From positions 1 through 48,782 of the forward strand of contig NZ_QXPZ01000054.1 in assembly GCF_003664595.1 (NCBI RefSeq): a stretch of 48,782 nucleotides of DNA, given 5' to 3'. The notes beneath the pieces were generated by a model. That model worked only from the letters and a program-made list of their open reading frames with translations. It made no database searches and was not told where the DNA came from. Source of the DNA: Atopobacter sp. AH10. GTDB taxonomy: Bacteria; Bacillota; Bacilli; Lactobacillales; Aerococcaceae. Positions 43,227 to 48,782 of this stretch are shown here, in pieces (position 1 is the first letter of the stretch; every line of letters starts with the position of its first letter). A program made the position numbers and the translations under genes.

Positions 43227-43847
43227 TTAGTAGACTCGAGGGCGATAAAGACCGACAACTTTTCCTAAAATTGTCACATGATCTAAAATAATAGGATCTA
43301 AAGCGTCATTTTCAGGTTGTAAACGAAAATAACCATCTTCTTTAAAGAAACGTTTGCAAGTGGCTTCATCATTTTCTGTCATAGCGATAACAATATCTCC
43401 ATTATTAGCGGATGAAGTTTGTTTTACAATCACTTGATCCCCATCTAAAATCCCTGCTTGGATCATGGAAGTTCCTTGGATGGTTAACATAAAAAGTTGG
43501 TCATCTTTTGATTGCCATTCACTTGGTTTAGGGAAGTAATCCACGATATTTTGGGTGGCTAAAATAGGTTCCCCTGCTGTTACAGTACCGACTAGGGGAA
43601 TTTGATCCGATTGAAGGCCAAGTGCTTCGTAGGCTTCAGGCAAAAGTTCGATAGCCCGAGGTTTACTTTTATCTCGAACAATATAGCCATAGTCAGCTAA
43701 GCGCGTTAAATGTCCATGAACGGTAGAGGCAGACGATAAACCCACAGCTTCACCGATTTCTCGAACAGTAGGTGGGTACATGCTATCTTGTAAATAGTCG
43801 TAAATGAAGTGGAGGATTTCGCGTTGACGATCAGTAAGTTTCTTCAT
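43227..43847 (-). CDS. lexA: LexA repressor
   Basis: This 206-residue SOS repressor has a winged helix at residues 1-65 ([21 protein letters not shown]). The peptidase domain has the Ala-Gly cleavage site in VTAGEP near 89, the catalytic Ser in GTSMIQAGI near 125 and the Lys in ATCKRF near 163. RecA bound to single-stranded DNA would trigger self-cleavage. An SOS box lies about 77 bases upstream, at the -35 region, so the gene regulates itself. It diverges from ynzC-tkt-yneF, as in Bacillus. Confidence 0.96.
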   Translation of the reverse strand: MKKLTDRQREILHFIYDYLQDSMYPPTVREIGEAVGLSSASTVHGHLTRLADYGYIVRDKSKPRAIELLPEAYEALGLQSDQIPLVGTVTAGEPILATQNIVDYFPKPSEWQSKDDQLFMLTIQGTSMIQAGILDGDQVIVKQTSSANNGDIVIAMTENDEATCKRFFKEDGYFRLQPENDALDPIILDHVTILGKVVGLYRPRVY

Positions 43848-43898
43848 AATAGCCTCACTTTCTAAGTCTCGATCGTATTAGGAATGATTCTATGACTA

Positions 43899-43937
43899 TT
43901 ATAACTAATAAGCGAAAAGAAAGCAAACAAGTGTTCG
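43899..43937 (-). promoter_or_regulatory. lexA promoter with SOS box
   Basis: On the minus strand the LexA site CGAACACTTGTTTG (43937-43924) matches the Gram-positive consensus CGAAC-N4-GTTYG. The -35 TTGCTT partly overlaps it, and a perfect TATAAT lies 17 bases on. The same box could also repress the divergent ynzC transcript. Confidence 0.85.
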
Positions 43938-44016
43938 ATGAAAAGCTATTATTTCCTTATTGTTTTCACAGACTAATATGCTAAACTAAAAGTATTGAAG
44001 TTTTGGGGAGGGAACT

Positions 44017-44271
44017 ATGCTAGCAAAGGAAAAACTGGAACGTCTCTCGCAATTGGCTCAGTTGAAAAAAGAGGGCAAATTGACCAAAGAAGAAGAAATC
44101 GAGCAGGCAGAACTTCGAAAAGAGTATCTCAGCAAATTCCGTCAATCGATGAGAAATCATATCGAGGGGATTAAGGTTGTCGATAAAGAGGGTCGAGATA
44201 TTACACCTAAAAAGTTAAAGGCTGTTCAAAAAGAAAAAGGTATTCATCAACGTCATCTGGAGGGAAAATAA
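44017..44271 (+). CDS. ynzC: DUF896 protein YnzC
   Basis: This 84-residue helical protein belongs to the DUF896 (YnzC/YozF) family. The pattern is [19 protein letters not shown] then [21 protein letters not shown], followed by a basic tail with [14 protein letters not shown]. In Bacillus it lies in the SOS-induced yneA-yneB-ynzC operon; its function there is unclear. Here it is alone in front of tkt and shares one base with it. The ribosome binding site is GGGGAGG. An SOS box 80 bases upstream suggests control by LexA. Confidence 0.9.
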   Translation: MLAKEKLERLSQLAQLKKEGKLTKEEEIEQAELRKEYLSKFRQSMRNHIEGIKVVDKEGRDITPKKLKAVQKEKGIHQRHLEGK

Positions 44272-46271
44272 TGTTTGATCAAACTGATTATTTAGCAGTC
44301 AATACCGTAAGAGCATTAAGTATGGATATGATTCAAAAGGCGAATTCTGGCCACCCTGGCTTACCTTTAGGGGCTGCCCCAATGGCCTACACGCTCTGGT
44401 CCAAATATTTGAGCGTAGCACCTAAGCATCCAGAATGGGTCAATCGTGATCGCTTTGTTTTATCCGCTGGGCATGGCTCTGCACTTCTCTATAGTTTGTT
44501 GCACTTATCTGGATTTAATCTTTCCATTGATGATTTGAAAAACTTCCGTCAATATCAATCTTTAACGCCAGGTCACCCAGAAGTACACCATACAGAAGGT
44601 GTAGAAGCTACGACAGGTCCTCTTGGACAAGGTTTAGCAAATGCAGTCGGAATGGCAATGGCAGAAGCTCATATAGGTCAACTGTATAACCGTAAGGATT
44701 TTCCAATTATGGATCATTTTACCTATGCCCTTTGTGGCGATGGAGATCTAATGGAGGGGGTTGCCTCTGAAGCGCTTTCTCTAGCAGGACACTTGAAATT
44801 GGGTAAATTGATCGTTCTTTATGATTCAAACGATATCAGTTTAGATGGCCCTCTAGATAAGGCATTTAGCGAAGATATGGGGCAAAAGGTTACAGCACTG
44901 GGTTGGCAATACCTACGTGTAGAAGATGGAAACAGTTTAGATGAAATTGCTAATGCGATAGAAGAAGGGCAAGCTGATTTGACCCGCCCTACATTGATTG
45001 AAGTGAAAACAGTCATTGGCTATGGAGCTCCTTTAGCTGGAACCAATAAAGTGCATGGGGCGCCTTTAGGAGAAGAAGGCGTAGCAGCAACCAGAGAAGC
45101 TCTTTCCTATCATTATGATCCATTTGTTGTACCAGAAGAAGTAGCTCATCGTTTTGAAAAATTAATGGTTCATACTGGGGAAGAGGAATACTTAGCTTGG
45201 AAGGACTTGTTCGCCCAATATGCAAAAGTTTATCCAGAAGAAGCAAAAGCTTTTGAACTAGCGTTTGCTGGTAAGCTACCAGAAGACCTCAGTGACCATA
45301 TGCCAAGTTATGACTTAACTGATCCTGCAAAAGCTAGTCGGGTAACTTCTAAAGAAGCTATTCAAGCTCTAAGTCAACAAGTGTCCAGCCTGTGGGGAGG
45401 ATCAGCTGACTTGTCTTCTTCCAACAATTCTATGATTACAGATGGAGGGGACTTTGACTCCGAGCATTACGATGGCCGTAATATTTGGTATGGCGTTCGT
45501 GAATTTGCAATGGGGGCAGCTTTAAATGGTATTTTACTTCACGGAGGTAGCCGGTCCTTTGTTAGCACATTCTTTGTCTTCTCTGATTATTTGAAACCAG
45601 CTATTAGGGTAGCTGCATTAAGCCAATTACCAGCTATTTATGTCTTTACTCACGATTCCATTGCAGTGGGTGAAGACGGACCAACTCATGAACCAATCGA
45701 GCAATTGGCAGGTTTCCGTGCAATGCCAAATCTGGATACGATTCGTCCAGCTGATGGAAATGAAGTAGCTGCAGCTTGGTTAGCGGCTATTGAAGCGGAA
45801 GATCACCCGACCGTTCTAGCTCTTTCTCGTCAAGCATTGCCAGTCCTAGAAGGAAGCAAAGACTTAGCTAAAGAAGGACTTAAACAAGGGGCATATGTTC
45901 TTTCTCCTAGCGAAAAAGATCTAGCAGATGGTATTTTAATCGCAACAGGGTCTGAAGTTCATCTAGCTCTTGAAGCTAAGAAGCTTCTTAAAGAAAAAGG
46001 GGTAGATGTGTCTGTTGTGTCTATGCCTAGTCAATACCGATTCAAGAAGGCATCTAAAGCATATCAAGAAAGCGTATTGCCTTCTGCTGTTCGCCATAGA
46101 TTAGCTATTGAAATGGGATCTTCTCTATCTTGGGGTGAGTTTGTAGGCTTAGATGGCGATGTTTTAGCTATTGACCGTTTCGGCAGTTCTGGGTCAGGTT
46201 CTACTGTGGTGGAAGCTTATGGCTTTACAGCAGAAAATATTGCTAAACGCTTCTTAGCCTTGAAAGATTAG
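44271..46271 (+). CDS. tkt: Transketolase
   Basis: This 666-residue thiamine-diphosphate enzyme of the pentose phosphate pathway moves two-carbon units between sugar phosphates. It shows [20 protein letters not shown] at the start, the ThDP motif [13 protein letters not shown] near residue 154, the catalytic Glu in the [11 protein letters not shown] segment near 406, and the C-terminal substrate-binding RHRLAIEMG-like region. Its start overlaps the ynzC stop (TAATG). The link to lexA and yneF is a Bacillus-type gene order rather than a functional one. Confidence 0.96.
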   Translation: MFDQTDYLAVNTVRALSMDMIQKANSGHPGLPLGAAPMAYTLWSKYLSVAPKHPEWVNRDRFVLSAGHGSALLYSLLHLSGFNLSIDDLKNFRQYQSLTPGHPEVHHTEGVEATTGPLGQGLANAVGMAMAEAHIGQLYNRKDFPIMDHFTYALCGDGDLMEGVASEALSLAGHLKLGKLIVLYDSNDISLDGPLDKAFSEDMGQKVTALGWQYLRVEDGNSLDEIANAIEEGQADLTRPTLIEVKTVIGYGAPLAGTNKVHGAPLGEEGVAATREALSYHYDPFVVPEEVAHRFEKLMVHTGEEEYLAWKDLFAQYAKVYPEEAKAFELAFAGKLPEDLSDHMPSYDLTDPAKASRVTSKEAIQALSQQVSSLWGGSADLSSSNNSMITDGGDFDSEHYDGRNIWYGVREFAMGAALNGILLHGGSRSFVSTFFVFSDYLKPAIRVAALSQLPAIYVFTHDSIAVGEDGPTHEPIEQLAGFRAMPNLDTIRPADGNEVAAAWLAAIEAEDHPTVLALSRQALPVLEGSKDLAKEGLKQGAYVLSPSEKDLADGILIATGSEVHLALEAKKLLKEKGVDVSVVSMPSQYRFKKASKAYQESVLPSAVRHRLAIEMGSSLSWGEFVGLDGDVLAIDRFGSSGSGSTVVEAYGFTAENIAKRFLALKD

Positions 46272-46338
46272 TCAGCTCTTTTAATATGGAATAAAATTTT
46301 GTATAATATTAGTGAGTAGAAGGAATTGAGGGATTTTT

Positions 46339-46572
46339 ATGTCTAATGGAATGTGTGTTTTCTTAGTAATTGTTGCATTGATGGTTGGGGCTGTTTTAGG
46401 CTTCTTTGGAGCGCGTCGTTATATGATCAAATATTTCCAAGAACATCCACCAATTGATGAAAATATGTTGCGGACGATCATGATTCAAATGGGTCAAAAG
46501 CCTTCAGAGCGGAAGATTCGTCAAATGGCTAATGCCATTAAATTGCAATCTAAGGCCCAAGGGAAGAAATAG
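46339..46572 (+). CDS. yneF: YneF family membrane protein (UPF0154)
   Basis: This 77-residue protein has one N-terminal membrane helix (VFLVIVALMVGAVLGFFGA) and a conserved cytoplasmic part, FFGARRYMIKYFQEHPPI then MIQMGQKPSERKIRQMA, which is diagnostic of YneF/UPF0154. The function is unknown. It follows tkt by 67 bases and has its own GAGGGA site; ATAATATT-like AT-rich sequence before it may hold a promoter. A strong terminator follows. Confidence 0.92.
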   Translation: MSNGMCVFLVIVALMVGAVLGFFGARRYMIKYFQEHPPIDENMLRTIMIQMGQKPSERKIRQMANAIKLQSKAQGKK

Positions 46573-46601
46573 TCGGACTCAATTGAATGAATTCTATCTG
46601 T

Positions 46602-46638
46602 GGCTGATTCATGCGCAAGCGAATCAGCCTTCTTTTTT
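46602..46638 (+). terminator. Terminator after yneF
   Basis: GGCTGATTC (46602-46610) and GAATCAGCC (46621-46629) form a perfect 9-bp stem followed by a T-rich run. Confidence 0.92.
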
Positions 46639-46661
46639 CATCTGGGTGATAGCGCTTAAAG

Positions 46662-46690
46662 AAAAAAGACAGGCTTTGTTTGCCTGTCTA
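46662..46690 (-). terminator. Terminator of the plsC-like gene
   Basis: On the minus strand AGACAGGC and GCCTGTCT pair around a 7-base loop and are followed by a run of T. It is a separate structure from the neighbouring plus-strand terminator. Confidence 0.88.
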
Positions 46691-46739
46691 CTGGTCAATT
46701 TTAAAATTCCTTGATCTTTTAACGGATTCTTTTGCAATA

Positions 46740-47327
46740 TTACTGAATCAGATGATGGTTTTCGTCAATTTTAGAATACACATCGTCTAGGTGTTTTGCA
46801 AAGTTTGCTTGGTCTTCTTTTGATTTAACATAGAAAGGTTTATCGAAAATAACGGTCATTGGTCGTCTGAGTAAAAAATCTTTTAGACTTAATGGCCCAT
46901 TATAAACGGTTGGAAGGATTGGGCATTTCGATAGTCTAGCAATGCTAGCGGTTCCTCCCTTAATGTCTGAAGCATGACGTGTCCCTGATGGAAAGATGAT
47001 GAGGGTAGCCTGATCTTCTTTTAATCGTTGGACGGGTATTTTAATAGCTGATGGACCAGGTTTGGCTCGGTTAACTGGGAAAGCTCCCATATTTCTGAGA
47101 ATAAAGCCCAAGGGTTTAAAGTTAAATAATTCAACTTTTGCCATAGCAGTAATTCTTTTGGGATCAGCTGCTATAGCTACCGCAACCGGATCAAGCCAGG
47201 AATGATGGGGAGCTGCAATAATGTAGCCTGCAGATGATGGAATATTTTCTTTTCCAACAACTTTAATGCGACCATTTAATGATAAGACGAGACATTTAAG
47301 AATAAATAAGACCACTCGAAAGAACAT
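46740..47327 (-). CDS. plsC: 1-acyl-glycerol-3-phosphate acyltransferase (PlsC family)
   Basis: This 195-residue membrane-associated acyltransferase makes phosphatidic acid from lysophosphatidic acid. An N-terminal hydrophobic helix (FFRVVLFILKCLVLSL) is followed by the catalytic HHSWLD (HX4D) near residue 43, the AFPVNR block near 84 and FPSGTR near 116, which correspond to the family's substrate-binding motifs. The ATG at 47327 has GGAGG six bases upstream; the longer frame upstream lacks family similarity. It stands alone. Confidence 0.92.
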   Translation of the reverse strand: MFFRVVLFILKCLVLSLNGRIKVVGKENIPSSAGYIIAAPHHSWLDPVAVAIAADPKRITAMAKVELFNFKPLGFILRNMGAFPVNRAKPGPSAIKIPVQRLKEDQATLIIFPSGTRHASDIKGGTASIARLSKCPILPTVYNGPLSLKDFLLRRPMTVIFDKPFYVKSKEDQANFAKHLDDVYSKIDENHHLIQ

Positions 47328-47427
47328 GTTTAACCTCCATTCTTTACTGAGTAGTCTAGAGGAAAAATGAAGATGAATCAAGTCCTAGGACAAGATTTGT
47401 TAAGGAATGGCAGAGGAGGAAGCGATA

Positions 47428-48759
47428 GTGAAGTGGAATGTATCATCGAAGACCATCGAAGAAGCAAAGCAATTGATAGATGAAGGTCGTTTGCATCATT
47501 TACAACCTTTTCATGATGAAGCGGCTTTTCGCTTTCAATGTGTGGATGATCGGCCTTATCAAGTCATTCTAGATGGAACGGGTAAGGAAAAAGATTTCTG
47601 CCCATGTGAGGAGTTTAAAGAAAAAGGCTATTGCTGCCATACAGTAGCAGGGGAATTGGTCTTGAGAGATTTAATAGGCACCCGTCTCTGGACAAAAGGA
47701 TTGGACGAATTAGCTGTTTTTGGTCATAGTCGGTTTAGTCGCCCTCAAACCGAACTGATTCTTCTTCATCAAAATCGTTATGATCATCGGGGGGAAACTG
47801 AGGTAAAAAAGGGGAAACTTAGCTTTCTTTTGCATAGCGAGACTGTTCGTTATCAACAAAAAGATGTCTTAGTTTTTTTGATCCATTTATCTTTTTGCCC
47901 GAAAAATTATCAACTTTTAGACTGGCTTGATGCGCTTGAAAAAGGTAGAACTGTTAAGGAAGAAGATCGTTTAGCAGAGGATGAAAAAGAGGCTCTTTTA
48001 GGTCTGTATCGCTTAATTAAGCATGATGATTTAACAAAAGAAATCGTTTATCAAACGCGTTGGACACAAGATTTAGCCCTGCCATTTATGTCTCTTCAAG
48101 AGATATTAGACTGGAAAGAACAGTTTGAGAAAAGGGTTCTTATCAAGTCGGATATTCATTTTCAAAAGGCGACAAATAGCAAATTATTTCATGTCGATAT
48201 AGGGGAAGAAATTGTCTTAACAGTCAAAAGAACTTTTCGCTTTTCTTTTGAATATGCTGGCTATTTTACGGATGACAAGCATTTTAATCTTCTTTCCAGA
48301 GAGCTAGCTTCCTTTTTAGAAGGTTTAGCCAAGTTTTGGCAACTTTTAGATAGAGGGCAAGGCTATTGCTTTCAAAAGGGGAGTCATCGTTCGATTGGGG
48401 AAAGTCAAAGTTCTATGGTACAAGCGACCTTTCCTATCTTAGAAAAGCTCGTGGATAAAGAACTGCCTCGATTAAATGACGATCTAGCGATCAATTTGTC
48501 TGCAACACGAGAAGATGAATGCATTAAGATAGATGTTTTGTTTGAATATGGGGATGAGATATCTATTCCTATTATCGTTGAAGAGAATCCCTTAAGTTTT
48601 TCTATATGGAGAAATCCTGAAGAGAAAACATTTTTTGAACGTTGCCTCAGTTTGGGAGCTGTTTGGAAAAATCAAGCTTTTTATTTTTCAGTCAAAACAC
48701 AAGCTGATCGCTGGAAATTTATGGTGGATTTTAGAATGAACTTAGCCACTCAATTGTGA
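47428..48759 (+). CDS. SWIM zinc-finger protein resembling the N-terminal part of SNF2-type helicases
   Basis: This is a 443-residue protein. The SWIM zinc finger CPCEEFKEKGYCCH lies near residues 52-65. The following 370 residues resemble the region that joins SWIM to the ATPase in bacterial SNF2 helicases (SNF2-associated domain), but no ATPase motif is present before the TGA at 48757. The start is the GTG at 47428, six bases after AGAGGAGGAA; an in-frame ATG at 47407 has a poorly spaced site. A run of nine A follows directly after the stop and looks like the first half of a terminator, so the short form may be real. A frameshift into a helicase beyond the window cannot be excluded. Confidence 0.65.
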   Translation: MKWNVSSKTIEEAKQLIDEGRLHHLQPFHDEAAFRFQCVDDRPYQVILDGTGKEKDFCPCEEFKEKGYCCHTVAGELVLRDLIGTRLWTKGLDELAVFGHSRFSRPQTELILLHQNRYDHRGETEVKKGKLSFLLHSETVRYQQKDVLVFLIHLSFCPKNYQLLDWLDALEKGRTVKEEDRLAEDEKEALLGLYRLIKHDDLTKEIVYQTRWTQDLALPFMSLQEILDWKEQFEKRVLIKSDIHFQKATNSKLFHVDIGEEIVLTVKRTFRFSFEYAGYFTDDKHFNLLSRELASFLEGLAKFWQLLDRGQGYCFQKGSHRSIGESQSSMVQATFPILEKLVDKELPRLNDDLAINLSATREDECIKIDVLFEYGDEISIPIIVEENPLSFSIWRNPEEKTFFERCLSLGAVWKNQAFYFSVKTQADRWKFMVDFRMNLATQL

Positions 48760-48782
48760 AAAAAAAAGACGCCATGTAAATT

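Noticed and set aside
1-48782. CRISPR arrays, prophage genes, intact transposases, tRNA and rRNA genes
   Set aside because: I looked for regular repeats, integrase or transposase motifs, cloverleaf patterns with GTTCRA loops and rRNA signatures, and saw none.

Overview
The window is ordinary chromosomal core of a low-GC Gram-positive bacterium of the order Lactobacillales. The evidence is the dense, short-spaced operons with AGGAGG-type ribosome binding sites, two T-box leaders in front of aminoacyl-tRNA synthetase genes, a type B RNase P RNA beside gpsB, and the Bacillus-like order lexA / ynzC-tkt-yneF. A compact citDEF cluster with a GntR-type regulator, a type C aminopeptidase and a ROK sugar kinase fit a fermentative lactic acid coccus. 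I lean towards the Aerococcaceae, but the genus is a guess. I see no prophage, CRISPR array, tRNA or rRNA gene.

Layout. 1-1837: the tail of a membrane protein, an HTH-like/DUF2187-like protein, an unknown helical protein and an RNase HI-like protein. 1912-1960: a long near-perfect hairpin that resembles fused insertion-sequence ends. 2013-4791 (minus): gpsB, rnpB, a THUMP RNA methylase and an unknown protein. 5331-9855 (plus): prmA, rsmE, rel and dtd, which cover ribosome modification, the stringent response and D-aminoacyl-tRNA proofreading. 9913-11250 (minus): a cell-wall amidase with SH3b domains. 11500-14919: a T-box-controlled hisS-aspS operon. 14994-17689: a dikinase regulator divergent from a Fur/Zur regulator, then pepC. 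17928-21880: a ROK kinase, an unknown protein, and birA-bioY behind a BirA operator. 22048-26522: citrate lyase genes, with citO-citG facing citDEF. 26523-27272 is mostly non-coding and leads into rpsU. 27622-31637: yqeY, phoH, ybeY, dgkA, era and recO. 31682-38521: a glycine T-box, a small unknown gene, glyQ, glyS, obg and an OatA-like acyltransferase. 38619-43135: rnz, a short-chain dehydrogenase, recJ and apt. 43227-46572: lexA divergent from ynzC-tkt-yneF. 46740-48759: a PlsC-type acyltransferase and a SWIM zinc-finger protein.

How the genes fit together. Most of the window serves translation and ribosome maturation (rnpB, prmA, rsmE, dtd, hisS, aspS, glyQS, rpsU, ybeY, era, obg, rnz), DNA repair (recO, recJ, lexA) and the envelope (gpsB, dgkA, amidase, OatA-like protein, PlsC). 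Citrate lyase and biotin uptake are the metabolic islands, each with visible operators.

The points most worth a second look are these: era has no canonical in-frame start codon; the hisS-aspS T-box has an overlapping Asp/His specifier (GACAC); a small unknown gene lies between the glycine T-box and glyQ; the lexA locus keeps its SOS box and ynzC but lacks yneA and yneB; citDEF has no citC, citX or transporter beside it; and a SWIM zinc-finger protein has no attached helicase. I did not find a clearly new multi-gene system.
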